DNA of 64,000 nt from contig JAKSZU010000006.1 in assembly GCA_026018925.1 (NCBI GenBank), positions 191,777,449 to 191,841,448 of the forward strand, read 5' to 3'. How positions within the stretch are numbered: position 1 is the first letter of the stretch; every line of letters starts with the position of its first letter. The notes beneath the pieces are model-generated. The model was not told where the DNA came from and searched no databases. It was given only the letters and a program-made list of their open reading frames with translations. Shown piece by piece: positions 11,325 to 22,829 of this stretch. Position numbers and translations under genes: made by a program. Source of the DNA: Tupaia tana. Its lineage: Eukaryota; Chordata; Mammalia; Scandentia; Tupaiidae.

Positions 11325-11515
11325 TTCTTTCCATAAGAGACAGACACTTAACCTCAACAGACCTTATCACGCTGCCATTCCCACATTCCCCAACTGGATG
11401 ACAAGTGCTCATGCATGCCTGGCATGTCTCAGGTCAACCTGAGATCTGAATACTGCTCCTTCATGAGACTACAGCATTGCAGAGCAGTGTGCTACCACCT
11501 GTGCCATCACGGCAG
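11325..11515 (-). mobile_element. Class C tRNA-SINE
   Basis: Reversed copy: 'ataagagacagacacttaac' body, 'catgcatgcctggcatgtct', and a head reading (minus strand) 'tggcacaggtggtagcacac' as A box. More decayed than the copy at 10945. Confidence 0.5.
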
Positions 11516-12940
11516 GGAATTTTAGTTCTTTTTCTACCAGGTTTGTGCAATAAAAATGAACATGGACTTCTCTTGGAAAGAATTGTTATTCTAAAACTGA
11601 GTCAAATAAAAAGGAACAGACTATTGAGAAGAATATACATAACATTGCCAATGAAATTTCTATTAAGAATGTCAGAGGGTAGACACATACTACACAGGTG
11701 GAAAAGAACAGTAAAATGAGTACTCAGGAAAGAATTCGTTAGAAAATTTAGTTTAGTTTTGTTTTGTTTTGTTTTGTTTTTTAATGCCGTGATCAGTTTG
11801 GGTTTCAATACATGAGGTGCCAGATATCTAGATGAAGAAACTCTGAAGACAGCTTATTAAGTTGTTACTACACAGACTTAGAAAAATAGTTTCTTTGTCT
11901 CTAAATACTAGATAGCTTATGTTTATTAAGATGCATTTACAAACCTGTAATTTTTCCCACATTCCTTTTCCTTTATATATTAATGTTGTATGCTTTTTTC
12001 TTGTTTTAAAGTTACTAGTTTGAGACAAACTATTTCATATTTTTTAAAGTGTTATTCTGCTTCACAACGGGAAATGTAACCCAAACACCACTGCTTCTAT
12101 CATTTATCAACTGTGTTTTCTCTTGAGATGAAAACTGCAAAATGATACAGAAAACAGCAAAAGCTATAAATCTGGGGTATCTATAATTGTCAAGCAATTT
12201 CCATAATAACGGTCCAAAATGTTTTTGCATTGTTTCTTGTCTAACCATAAAGATTCTAACTCTTTATAGATCTGTTTGCGAGAATTAAACACAGAAGATT
12301 TTTTTTCCTCTTCCTGTCTCTTACTCTCCAGAGTGTTTTCAGCACTATTGTTTAGCAGGAGTTAGTTAGCAAATGGCATTATCAATCCAATCTTTGTGTT
12401 TTTTTTTTTTTTTTTAGAAAAAAATGTCTAATAGAAACTTCAAATGTTTCAATAAAGCATCTATGGACCCACAACTCTACATAATCCAACTTCTTTCAAT
12501 GGCTCTACTAAAGTTGAACACTGAAAAAAATTTCCTAATGATTCATTTTAAGGAAGAAACAAAAAGGTATGAGTAATGTAACTAATCATTCTAACTAAAA
12601 TAAAATTTTAACAAGTTATGCCTTTGAGAAATGTTATTGAATAACATTTCCTATTGATACTACAAGAAAATGTTTCCGTTATCTAGTTTCCCTCATGCAC
12701 TACATCAATTTAAGAATATTAATGCTAACATAAACATTTACTAAAATATATTTTAAAAAGAAAAAATCAATTCTGGCCTTTGGAGAGGAAAGCAAATTAT
12801 ATTAAAACTGCTTATAAAGCTAGCATGAGCTTCAGCATGAAATTACAAGGCCTGAAATAATATTTTGTTATACAAATTAAATCTCATTATAGAACTAAAT
12901 CATATAAAATAGAACAATCTGTTATGTGGCTTAATAACAG
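11516..12940. other. Unassigned DNA
   Basis: Contains GTTTT repeats near 11757-11780 and a T-run at 12397-12415. No gene or repeat family recognised. Confidence 0.4.
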
Positions 12941-12944
12941 CAAA

Positions 12945-13095
12945 TAACATTTAATTTATTTTTATAGCCGCTACACATAAACACTTTATAAGCACTTACA
13001 TAATCTTTTTAAGAATTGGTATACCCCCAATTTACTGATTAATAATCTCATTTTATAGAGGCTGAATAGTTTACCAATGGCCACACACTTATTAT
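12945..13095. mobile_element. MIR-like fragment
   Basis: 'cactttataagcacttacat', 'ttgg tatacccccaatttact', 'tagaggctgaatagtttacc', 'aatggccacacactta' follow MIR core order. Highly diverged. Confidence 0.45.
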
Positions 13096-13139
13096 AAACC
13101 AAAACAAAAATTTGAACATTGAAAACATTTATGGAAGTT

Positions 13140-13292
13140 TGTGTCAACGGGTGGCATGGTGTTTAAAGGCACTGGACTCCTATATGGCCAACTGTGGCCC
13201 AAGTCCCAGACCTGGCGGCTTGCTTTCTCACTTTCTCTCTCTCTCTCTCTGGTGAAATTGAAATAAATAAAGTTAAACAAAATAATTCTTTT
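13140..13292 (+). mobile_element. Class A tRNA-SINE
   Basis: 'cgggtggcatggtgtttaaa' head, 'aagtcccagacctggcggct' junction, 'ttgctttctcactttctctc' tract and 'ggtgaaattgaaataaataa' tail: the typical class A end. Confidence 0.9.
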
Positions 13293-13641
13293 AAAAAAAT
13301 ATTTCTAAAAGTTCAAAGAACCACATTTTTTTACTGATGTTAATATATGGAATTACGGAGTAAACTAAGCTTATTGTAATAAAGATTCTTACAAAAAAAG
13401 AACAAAAATACACTTTTTATTGATTATCCCAAATCTGTTTGTACCAAAGTAACCCAGACATATGTTACTTATGAAGATTTTCTTAGGCTTTGTAAATGGA
13501 TCCATGTAGGTTAAATCTTAGAGTTGTTTCTTTGATTTCCAAGTTTGTTTTATCACTAATTTTTCTTTCTTTTCCCAATTAGTTCCCCAACCATAAACAT
13601 AAGTGAGCTTTGTTTTGCAATTTTCTAATCCTGTTTATTTC

Positions 13642-13908
13642 TTTTTTTTTAGAGAGAGAGGTGCGTTTGCTAAAGGGTGTGTGCACTCACCAGAAAGACA
13701 GAGAGAGACATAGAGACAGAAAGTGAGAAATCACCCCCTGGGGGGGGTAGGATAGCTGCACCAAAATACCTTCTCCTCCATTCTCCTCTTGGGATTTTGT
13801 GCATGCACACACATACCGGCATGAATTTTAAACCACTGGGTTTGGGACTCAAGTCACTGTTAACTATGTGTGAGTCCACGACATCACCATTATGCCATCT
13901 GCTGGCCC
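13642..13908 (-). mobile_element. Class B tRNA-SINE
   Basis: T-run, then a 'gctaaagggtgtgtgcactc' end, 'gagaaatcaccccctggggg', and a head ending 'catctgctggccc'. Confidence 0.92.
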
Positions 13909-14183
13909 TCAGTTTTATATTTTCTAAAACTTTATTCATAAGCACCCAAAATGCCGAAGAAGATTCTGCCAACTAAAACAAAATTCTTCTACATTTCAAT
14001 ACCTCCCAATATGGTAAAAAAAATTTTTAAGGTATATAATTTCAGCAATGATACATGAAACCATGAGTAATAACCTTTATAATGCCATAATAAGAAGAAA
14101 TTAACATTGTTCACAAGGCATCCCCTCTTTTAGTAATGCTACTGAAAATAACACTAGTGTATTCATATGACAGCTCTCTTACC

Positions 14184-14361
14184 AGGGTTGGCAGGTGGCA
14201 CTGTGGTTAAGGGCACTGGAGTCCCACATGGTCACCTGCAGTTTGAGTCCTGGACCTGGTGGTTTGCTTTCGCACTTTCCTTCTTTCTCTCTCTCTCTAT
14301 CTCAGGTCAAATTAAAATAAATAAATAGATAAAGTCAAATAAAATTATTCTTTAAAAAAAA
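14184..14361 (+). mobile_element. Class A tRNA-SINE with TSD
   Basis: Near-consensus class A: 'ggcaggtggcactgtggtta', B box 'gtttgagtcc', 'caggtcaaattaaaataaat' tail. Target duplication 'gacagctctcttacc' (14169-14183) and 'gatagctttcttact' (14362-14376). Confidence 0.93.
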
Positions 14362-14379
14362 GATAGCTTTCTTACTGAC

Positions 14380-15095
14380 AAAAGAAATCAGATTTTTAGG
14401 TCATATCCTATGACATTTATGCTCAAAATATGTCTGCTCAATTAATTTCTTTATACATTTTTCTTCTAGAGAATCTATCCCTGCACCTACTCTTTGAAAT
14501 AAACAAGATTTTATAATTACTTAGATATGTTACCACTACCAGTTATGATCACATGTTGAAAAAGAGAACCACCATCATAACCACAAAGGAATTTATGTAG
14601 CACATCAAAATAGAAAATATTAAGTTCCTAATGAGCATTAGTTCTCTTAATTTCTAGGGAAAAAAAAAACATGCAATTATAGAATGAAGTCAGGTGCAAT
14701 ACTGATAATCTCATCGTCAACATTTTTGATGTTATCTAATTTTTAACCATCTATTCCATATTGATATATGAGAAATGTTTTAATGAAAGAAAATATTTTG
14801 TCATTCTTTGGAGGGCACTTATTGTAAAATGTTTATTTAATTCTTGCAAGAATTCCCTTTATTGCCATTACTCTCATTTCACTCATTTTTTTAATCATTT
14901 CTAACAGTCGGTATATCTTCCTGATACGGGCTTTCAAAATGGATTTTTATTTCTACACACATTATTAAATGCATATAGATCATGTCATTAGCATTTAAAT
15001 CTAAAACTCTATTCAAATACTCCCATTGCAAGTAATTGTTCTGGTTTGTCAAAATTGAGCTTAGTAAAAAAAAATATCAATTCTCTTTAATAATA
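14380..15095. other. Unassigned AT-rich DNA
   Basis: Nothing recognised. Confidence 0.45.
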
Positions 15096-15109
15096 TTGAA
15101 GTGAATTTT

Positions 15110-15385
15110 CTTCTTTATTTATTTATTTTTTTTTTGAGAGGGTTTTGCTATGGGCATGTGCATTCGCCAGAAAGACAGAGAGAGACAGAGAGACAGAAAG
15201 CGAGAAATCACCCCCCAGAGGGGATGGCCACACTGCAATCCTTTCTCCTCTATTCATTCTCCTCTGAGTATCTTGGGCACACACGCACATGCGCCAGTGT
15301 GAGTTTAAGCCACCAGGTGCAGGACTTGAACCACGGCCGACTATGGGAGTTCAGCAACATAGCCATTACACTAACTGCTGGTCCC
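15110..15385 (-). mobile_element. Class B tRNA-SINE with exact TSD
   Basis: Full-length reversed copy with a TTTA/T-rich tail. The target duplication 'ttgaagtgaatttt' is identical at 15096-15109 and 15386-15399. Confidence 0.95.
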
Positions 15386-15399
15386 TTGAAGTGAATTTT

Positions 15400-16215
15400 G
15401 ATACAGTAGAAGAATCGAATGAAGTCTAATTACAGACAGGAAACAAGTATGATCATTAAAATGTCCAAAACTTGTTTTCATTTAATTGACTTCAAATTAT
15501 TTCTGTTACTCTTTTGCTATTGGGATTTATGTTCCTAATTCTAAATTAAAAAGTAATTAAAACTATTATCTACCATCAGTACATTATATTCTGTGACAAA
15601 GAATGTGAAATGTTTTCAGGTAAAATATCCAGATAGTGAAAGGTAAAATGTTAGATATGTCTTTCAAGTTTATCAGCTGCACAAAGGGCATATGAGGAGC
15701 CAATTTTAATAGACCAAACTACTGTAAATTCATGCTTTAATATTACAGCCAACCCAAGATATTGCCTGGAACAGGTTCTATACCAGCCATTCAGTCTCAG
15801 GGATGTGCTGACAGAAGTTTAACTAACTGAAATATTTGCTAGGAAATAAGTAGACTGGTAAATGATAGCTAGATAAATAGATATAGATAAATGATAGAAA
15901 GCTAGTGATAGACAGATGACAGGTAGACAGATGACAGAGAAAGAAATTTAAGAGGGCTTCATGGAAAATTTATGTTAGGACAATTTATACATGAGTTTTA
16001 AAAATATTTTGTTCCAAACTAAAATTTTACTTACTTATTATAACATATCTGAACAGAATCTAGTTTTAGGTACTAAGACTAGAACATTGATTTGAAAAGA
16101 GTCTCTTTCAGAGCACCATATATTCTGCTAACATTGCAGCAAAAGCAAATATCAAATTCATGGTGAAGCTTTGGTTGGATGAATAACAAAATCATTGATG
16201 TTTTATGAAAAGCTT
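15400..16215. other. Unassigned DNA with a GATA-type tract
   Basis: GATA/GACA-like degenerate repeat at about 15863-15940. No gene or dispersed repeat recognised elsewhere. Confidence 0.45.
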
Positions 16216-16495
16216 CTAGGTGTCCATCAACTGGTATGGAAGTTAAGGCCCTAGATCACACATAACCGACTTTGTGGTTCAAGTCTCAGACACACTGGCT
16301 TAAAAATCATGCTGAGCACACGTGCACACATGCCTAGAGTCCTAAGGAAAATGTAGGAGAAGGGATTGTGGCATGGCCATAGTGCCTGGGGGGGGGGGGG
16401 GGGGTGATTTCTCACTTTCCCATTCTCTCTGTCTCTCTCTGGTGACTGCACGTGCCCCACAGCTAAACATAAACAAATAAATAAATAAGATTAGG
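16216..16495 (+). mobile_element. Class B tRNA-SINE with 17-G run
   Basis: Diverged head 'caactggtatggaagttaag', B box 'ggttcaagtc', full body. The palindrome has collapsed into a pure 17-G tract (16388-16404). The tail is (AAAT)n. Confidence 0.9.
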
Positions 16496-16552
16496 GATAC
16501 AATGCCCCAAGTAAATCTGTGGCTTACAAATGGTGACTCATTTTAAGAAAGG

Positions 16553-17072
16553 AGATGTTTAAGATGATGGCGGCAGCAGCAGACCACAGCTATGATTCTG
16601 TAAGGAAGAAACTAATCTTGTTCATGCCCTGATTAAAGAGGACTGATGACTATCAGCAGAGACAATAGCCAAACCATGGCCATCTCAATGTGTTTATCTT
16701 ATACAATTCTAACTGAAAAGTTAACGTCGAGGAAACTTTATACTTGATAGGTCCCAAAACTATTCACAGAAAAGCTGCAGACAAGACCTGAGGCTTCCAG
16801 TGGGAATGTTAAATAAGTGTTTGTTGCGAGAATTGTGACAGGAGATTACACATGGCTTTACTAGTATGATCCTGAAGATAAGTCACAATCAAAGTTTGGT
16901 TACCAAGGAGTGGAAGTGGTCCAGTCAAAGCAAAACTGGACCAGTAAAGATCCTAGTCATGGCACTGTTTTTCTGGAACACTCAGGGTATTTTGCTTATT
17001 GATTTTCTGGAGAGCCAAAGCATCAAAATATCTGGTCAATATGAGGCGATTTTGAGAGAAACAAAATGAACT
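16553..17072 (+). mobile_element. Mariner (Tc1/mariner) transposase fossil
   Basis: The DNA follows a mammalian mariner transposase gene in order. The 3' part (16866-17069) is open for 67 codons and translates to a segment with FFWNTQGILLIDFLESQ, the beta-strand region typical of mariner transposases. Upstream, the frame is broken by stops and indels, and a short internal deletion is suspected around 16815-16845. No terminal inverted repeats were found and the part downstream of this segment is missing. The family is cut-and-paste transposases with a DDD/DDE triad. The triad is not complete here, so it is inactive. It resembles HSMAR2-type elements more than HSMAR1. Confidence 0.75.
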
Positions 17073-17074
17073 AA

Positions 17075-17500
17075 TTTTAAGAACTAGTAGGAAGAAAAAA
17101 TGTTTGTTTTATTGTGGTTATGAAGCTTTCCCCCAAAATTGTAGTACTTCTCTACTCGATTGTATTCTTGATAACATTCCAAGAAGATGAAAATTTTTCC
17201 TGTGTTCTACTTTTAATAACCACTGAGGTATTAAATGCCTCAAACTTGATAAAGCTCCTGTCTATAAAGTTTATATATTTTATTTTATCTTTTAATTTAA
17301 CTTTTCATGAATATCTTCAAGTTCTCTTATATATGTATATATTTTCTCCCATAAAATTACATGTATCATAGTAGTAATATACTAAATGTAAATATAATAC
17401 AGAATTTTACATTTTTCCAGAATACCTAAGTGTGCATACAATATATGTCTACACACATATACCTGAACAGTCACAGCAGGCAAAGAAGAAATTTGCTGTT
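17075..17500. other. Unassigned AT-rich DNA
   Basis: An 85-codon + frame (17114-17371) shows no recognisable domain. No repeat recognised. Confidence 0.4.
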
Positions 17501-17517
17501 AAAACCCTATGTGAATT

Positions 17518-17787
17518 GGGACCAGCAGTTGACATAATGGCTATGTCGCTGGACTCCCATGTAGTCGACCACGGTTCAAGTCCCGTACCCGGTGGCTTAA
17601 ACTCATGCCGGGCACGTGTGCGTGCGTGCCCAAGATCTTGAGAGGAGAACGGAGGAGAGGGGATTATGGCATGGCCATCCCCCCTGGGGGGTAATTTCTC
17701 GCTTTCTGTCTCTCCATCTCTCTCTGTCTTTCTGGCAAGCACACACGCCCTAGAGCAAAAAAATCTCTCCAAAAAATAAAGAAAAGA
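17518..17787 (+). mobile_element. Class B tRNA-SINE, young, with TSD
   Basis: Near-consensus: 'gggaccagcagttgacataa', 'ggcacgtgtgcgtgcgtgcc', 'cccccctggggggtaatttc', tail 'tctctccaaaaaataaag'. Target duplication 'aaaaccctatgtgaatt' (17501-17517) and 'aaaaccctttgtgaatt' (17788-17804), one mismatch. Confidence 0.96.
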
Positions 17788-17847
17788 AAAACCCTTTGTG
17801 AATTAATTTTTATTTTATAGTTTCATATCTTCAAAGTTAGAATTTTT

Positions 17848-18561
17848 GGTCTATTCAAGCTACTACTACAACAAAATACCTTAGACTAGGTAACTAAAAA
17901 ACAATATGAATTTATTTTTGACTATTCTGGAGGATGAGAAGTCCCAGATCAATATACCGGTGGTGTCTGTGAGGATCCACTTCTTCATAGATAGCACCTT
18001 CTTAGTATTAGGAGGTGTTGTTAGTAAGAGCCTTGATAGGCCCAGCTTCTGTGGGAAGAACTGGAGGCAACATGTTGACTATGGTTCAAGTCCTCAGCTT
18101 GGTCATCCTGAGAACACGCGAGGCTTGTGCATGCATGTCCAAGATCCTGGAAAACAGGAAGACTGAAGAAAGGGGATCGTGGCATGACTGAGCCCTGTTG
18201 AAGTTTTTTCTGTCTTTTCTCTCTCTCTTTCTTGTGCACACACATGTTCTATGATAAGAATTTTTAAAAATTAAATTAAGAAGTCCTTTGTGAAATAGAT
18301 CAATGCTCTTATTAAAATAAGAACAACAAAAAAATTATCCTGAGGGAGCACCTTTGCCTTTCTGACATGTAGAAACACAGCTACAAACAAGCTCCCTCAT
18401 GACAATTTTATATGGGCACTAATCCCATTCATAAGGACTTTGCCTCCCAAAGGCCTTCTCCACTTAATACCAGAACCTCTTAATACTAACACACTGGGAA
18501 TCAGCATTTTGGCATACAAATTTGGGAAGGACAGAAACATTCAAATCATAACAGATAAGTT
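17848..18561 (-). mobile_element. MaLR-type solitary LTR split by a SINE
   Basis: Left end 'tactacaacaaaatacctta' and 'ctattctggaggatgagaag' fit a reversed MaLR LTR 3' end. After the SINE (about 18036-18290) the sequence resumes with 'gagggagcacctttgccttt', 'gggcactaatcccattcata' and ends 'gacagaaacattcaaatcat', the reversed LTR start. Confidence 0.8.
18036..18290 (+). mobile_element. Degenerate class B SINE in the LTR
   Basis: 5'-eroded head ('tgactatggttcaagtcctc' is the B box region), 'catgcatgtccaagatcctg', 'tttctgtcttttctctctct', 'cacatgttctatgataag'. The palindrome is lost. Confidence 0.75.
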
Positions 18562-18564
18562 GGT

Positions 18565-19281
18565 ATGGAATGGGAAATAACTAACATAAAGTATTCACTA
18601 AACATATTCACATCTTTCTGCATTATTGTCTCTTCCCTTGTCCAAATAATTACTCTTCCTATGGCAAGAAATGCTCCGGTTACCATTGACAACTCTACCT
18701 TCTATTGCATTTGGCTAGACCAGAGGAACATGATAAGTGGATTCAGTCATTAGCTGATATGTGTTTGATATTTCTCAAGATACTAATGCAAAGGTAGATA
18801 CATTGACTGACAAATGCCCAAGGAACAGCTTGAACTTCTTAAGAGTACTAACCAATGAAAAAAAATATACTTCCTATAATTAAAATAGAATCAACATTAA
18901 TCCAGGGAATATAATAAATTAATTGCTCTGGCGTTTGACGTGGGAGACTACGGTCATTATATCAAGTCTGAAACTGAAGCCCTTAGGACTCCTTAAAACC
19001 TTTTCACAAGATTTATTTCTCATAGGGAATCTAATTTGATATGCCTTAAGGTTACTAAAGATGAAGAGAATAAATTGTTTCAGTGCTAGACATTTTTTCC
19101 TTTAACACAGGTTGTTAATATCCTGGTCAGAAACCATCCTAATTATGTGTTCTCTACAGCACTTAGACTCAATGTATGTTAACTGACAAAAGCAGCAAGA
19201 ACACTTATGATTTCCAGTCCCTCTTTCAGACTGAAACCAATATTCTTAACCAAGTGTTGTGAACAAGACAGGGCTTTTCTA

Positions 19282-19289
<8 letters not shown>
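18565..19289. other. Unassigned DNA
   Basis: No gene or repeat family recognised. Ends at an isolated A-run without a polyadenylation signal. Confidence 0.4.
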
Positions 19290-19318
<29 letters not shown>

Positions 19319-19345
19319 AAAAAAAAAAAAAAAAAAAAAAAAAAA
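19290..19345. repeat. Isolated poly(A), 55 A with one C
   Basis: 28 A, one C, 27 A. It is not attached to a recognised SINE, LINE or retrocopy. Confidence 0.95.
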
Positions 19346-19583
19346 CTAGTTCAAAGCCAATTGAGTTCTCTTTGACTTGAGTTGTCCGACTTGAGTTGTC
19401 CATCTGCTATGAATATAGCAAGCTAATTCTTGAATGACTTTTTTGAAGTCAAAATTAGAGCCTTGTTTGTTCTTTTTCTATATTTTTAATGAACAGCTCT
19501 AACTAGAAACTAGTGAAGTAAAAGTTATGTGACCATCTTTGAACTTGTGTTATCATAGTGACAAATGTCATTTTAAGCTTTGC

Positions 19584-19842
19584 TTTTTTCTCAGAGAGAT
19601 TTTTGCTGTAACGATACATAGGATCACCAGAGACACAGAGAGAGACGGTGAGAGAGAGTGCGAAATCAACCCTGGGGAGATGGCCTCACCACAATCTCTT
19701 CTTCTCATTCTCTTCTTGGCATTTGGGATGTGCACATACACACACGACGGGCATGAGTTTCAAGCTACCAGGTCAGGGACTCAAACCACAGTTCACCATG
19801 TGGGAGTCCAGTGCCACAGCCATTATGCCACCTGCTGGCCCC
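19584..19842 (-). mobile_element. Class B tRNA-SINE
   Basis: 'agagatttttgctgtaacga' end, shortened body, head ending 'cacctgctggcccc'. Possible target duplication 'gctttgctttttt' (about 19576) and 'gttttgctattttt' (about 19844). Confidence 0.88.
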
Positions 19843-19859
19843 AGTTTTGCTATTTTTAT

Positions 19860-20655
19860 ATTATCTATTGTAACTATGGTTAAAATTGAATTTATTTTCT
19901 AATATGACCTCATACTTAATGTAAGAAAGTATATAGCTAGTTACAAAATTTGAAATTAAGTTAATAAAGTGTTGTTATTACTTTTATCTTTGAATCCAGT
20001 AATCAATGAGCCCTCGCTATAAATAAAATCTGTACATATACGTAGATATGAAGATTTGTATACCTAGATGTATATGCGTTTGTATATATACACTGATGAA
20101 TCTAAAAATGCTATTTAAATCACCAGAAGTCTAATGTATATGTCAGCATTCTTAACAGTTCATCGGAAAATATAATCAAGTTATAAGAACATAAACATAA
20201 AATACACAGCAAGTAACTTCTAGGGAGTTAGGTATATTAAAGGACTGAAAGTTGTAAGTTACAAGGCTGAAAAAATTGTAAGTCACTATGCAAGTAAATG
20301 CAGACTTTTAGAAACCAAAAAATTATGTTCATGCCTTTATGCCTTAGCAGAATAGCACACCCTTAATAATCAATAAGGCTATAGAAGATTAGCAAACTAT
20401 AATAATTGGTCTCTATTTTACCTAATTTATTTTGCAAATAAATTAATGAGATAAATAGAAACACCTGTTAAAAGCAATTCACAAGTAAATCAGTCTAAAA
20501 TTCAGTTTCCTGAACATATGAGCTTACTGAAGGCTATTACGCAGAACTTCATTTATGTTTGAATATCTGGATCACTGTCACTTACTCAATTTCACTAGCA
20601 TTCTTGGAAAAAGACAAAGAAAACAGTTCTTAAAAGAGGATAAATCATGCATTAT
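19860..20655. other. Unassigned AT-rich DNA
   Basis: Nothing recognised. Confidence 0.45.
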
Positions 20656-20657
20656 TG

Positions 20658-20930
20658 ATCCATTCATTTACCAACAAATATTTGATCAGCACTGTAAAAT
20701 ATAGTTCAAATTGCTAAGATACAGCAGTAAACTAAGCGAATAACGACCCCATCATGGAGTCTATTATTGTATATTGCTTTTAATTTGTAGCAAAACCCTT
20801 CAAAAGTTCATTACCTATCTTGAGAATAACACAGGAAAGTTCATGGTGAACAAGATGTCCAATTATAAATGAGAACATTGAGACTAAGAGGCTAGACCAA
20901 CAGACCACTCTTGATTTAGGGCTTTTGACT
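20658..20930 (-). mobile_element. L2/MIR-like fragments
   Basis: 'ccattcatttaccaacaaat atttgatcagcac' then 'gatacagcagtaaac' matches the reversed L2 3' end. 'aatgagaacattgagactaa' near 20868 is MIR-like. Both are very old. Confidence 0.5.
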
Positions 20931-20934
20931 TTTA

Positions 20935-21360
20935 GATCAGTGCTCAATTCGCTCAATCATGTAGGTTTTCTTCACAGCACATGAATTTCCAATTACTCTG
21001 TCAATCATGTCATGGATATGCTTACTCTAATTCCATATTTAATTGATATGATATCAACCAAAGTGAAGTTAGTAGGGAAAGAAATCTTAATCTGAAATTT
21101 ATCCTGATTAAAATTTGCTAAAAAAAATAGCATTCGTTGTCTCCTTTTGTTTACACAACAGGTGAAACACTAAGCATATATTCGGAAAATGACAGGGTGG
21201 ACACTGGCCATTCTCCCCTTATGGTATGCATTGACAAGTTTGAGCCTGTTCATGAGGAGTCACTTTGAATATAGAATCTAACACAACAAAATTTTGAAAT
21301 AGAAATTACAGAGGCTAAAGTTTTCCATCAGTTTCACATATATTCATGATATGTCATGGT
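20935..21360. other. Unassigned DNA
   Basis: Nothing recognised. Confidence 0.4.
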
Positions 21361-21375
21361 CCATCCCTGACAATT

Positions 21376-21632
21376 TTTTTTTGAGAGGTTTATGCTATAG
21401 GGCACGTGTGCTCGCCAAAGAGTCAGAGAAAGACAGAGAGACAAAAAGCGAGAAATCACTCCCCAGGGGGGATGGCCACACCATGATCACTTCTCCTCCA
21501 TTCTCCTCACAGGATCTTGGGCACGCAAGCACACACGCCTGGCGTGAGTTTTAAGCCACCAGGTTCAGGACTTGAACCACGGTTGACTACATGGGAGTGC
21601 AGCAACATAGCCATTATGCCAACTGCTGGTCC
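21376..21632 (-). mobile_element. Class B tRNA-SINE with TSD
   Basis: Full-length reversed copy, 'gaggtttatgctatagggca' to 'ccaactgctggtcc'. Target duplication 'ccatccctgacaatt' (21361-21375) and 'ccatccttggcaatt' (21633-21647). Confidence 0.95.
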
Positions 21633-21649
21633 CCATCCTTGGCAATTAT

Positions 21650-22065
21650 AAGAAGATAAGCCAAGACATCCTCACTTAACATGGCAATATTCATCTGGCT
21701 GTAACGATTGTAGATTTCCTCGGCTTTCCTCTCGAGAAAATTTAAAATTTATCAATGTGCACCGTTTACATACTTTCCCCCCTGTATGCTGTTTTTACAA
21801 ACTGTTGCAAAACAAAGCTGAAAGGATAAAGTAACCATATAATCTCACTGTGGAAAAGAAGTGTGGAAAATGTACAAGTGTGGGTTTTCTTTTACCCATT
21901 CCCACCTCCTTTTTCCCTATTATCTTCAAATATAAGCATAGCTTAGAGTAAAATTCACATCTTTCTCAACCTCCAAATCCCTGGGCTCAAATACATATAA
22001 AATTACATTTCAGCTTTTTTTTAATTTAAAGAAATATTTGTTTTCTTTATTATTATTATTTGTAA
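21650..22065. other. Unassigned DNA
   Basis: Nothing recognised. Confidence 0.4.
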
Positions 22066-22079
22066 AAGAAAAACTGTAA

Positions 22080-22326
22080 AGGATCACCAGATGGCATAAT
22101 GGTTACATCTCTGGACTGCCACATAGTTGATCATGGTTCAAGTTCCGGATCTGGTGGCTTAAAACTCATATTGGGCACATGTGCATGCATGCCCAGAATC
22201 CTAAGAGGAGATTGGAGAAGGGTTTGCAGGATGACCATCCCCTATGGGAGGGTGGTGATTTCTCACTTTCTGTCTCTCTCTCTCTGGTGCATATGCACTC
22301 TATAGCAAAACAAAACAAAACAGTAC
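22080..22326 (+). mobile_element. Class B tRNA-SINE with TSD
   Basis: 'ggatcaccagatggcataat' head to 'ctctatagcaaaacaaaaca' tail. Target duplication 'aagaaaaactgtaa' (22066-22079) and 'aagaaaaactttaa' (22327-22340). Confidence 0.93.
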
Positions 22327-22340
22327 AAGAAAAACTTTAA

Positions 22341-22683
22341 TATGTGAAAACCCTTCAAGCCACCAACATACAGCCCATCCAGGGCTTCCTTATCAGACAA
22401 CAGTCATCTCAGCAAAGTTCAATGATTTTACATGGTAAATACCCAACAGGAAAATGGACCCATGACTAGTCTTCTGGCCCCAGCCCTGGTGCCAACAGAC
22501 ACTAAGCCAATTCCTTCACACCATTATGGTGCCTGGGGAACATTCAACCTTCACCTTCTATTGACAGCCAAGTCAAATTTCCAAGCCCCTCACTATCCCC
22601 AACAAGGTTTCATCAAACTCCAAATTAAGTTCTTTGACCTCAGACTCACTCCTGGATGTCCACAGAGGGGTCCCTGAAACATC
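22341..22683. other. Unassigned GC-richer island
   Basis: About 340 bp, clearly richer in C than its neighbours, between two SINEs. An 81-codon + frame (22432-22677) spans most of it, but I recognise no domain, polyadenylation signal or splice-site pair. It could be an LTR or retroviral internal piece, or unique sequence. Confidence 0.35.
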
Positions 22684-22818
22684 CAAAATAATTTGACCAG
22701 GAAGAGAAAGAGAGAGAGAAAGGGAAAATGAGAAAGCAAGTCACAAGGTCTGGGACTTGAATCATGGTCAACCATGTGAGAGTCCAGAACCTTAACCATA
22801 TTGCCACCTGCTGGCCCC
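22684..22818 (-). mobile_element. Class A tRNA-SINE
   Basis: 'aatttgaccaggaagagaaa', 'gagaaagcaagtcacaaggt', head ending 'gccacctgctggccccc'. Confidence 0.88.
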
Positions 22819-22829
22819 CAGTTTCGGTT

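Noticed and set aside
13677..13976. Pairs of about 100-codon frames on opposite strands
   Set aside because: They fall in class B SINEs. The same peptide style recurs at many other copies (8829, 25504, 28011, 35041, 45074, 60864), so these are repeat translations.
16866..17069. Domesticated transposase gene
   Set aside because: The upstream frame is broken, the catalytic part is incomplete, and there is no sign of splicing or fusion.
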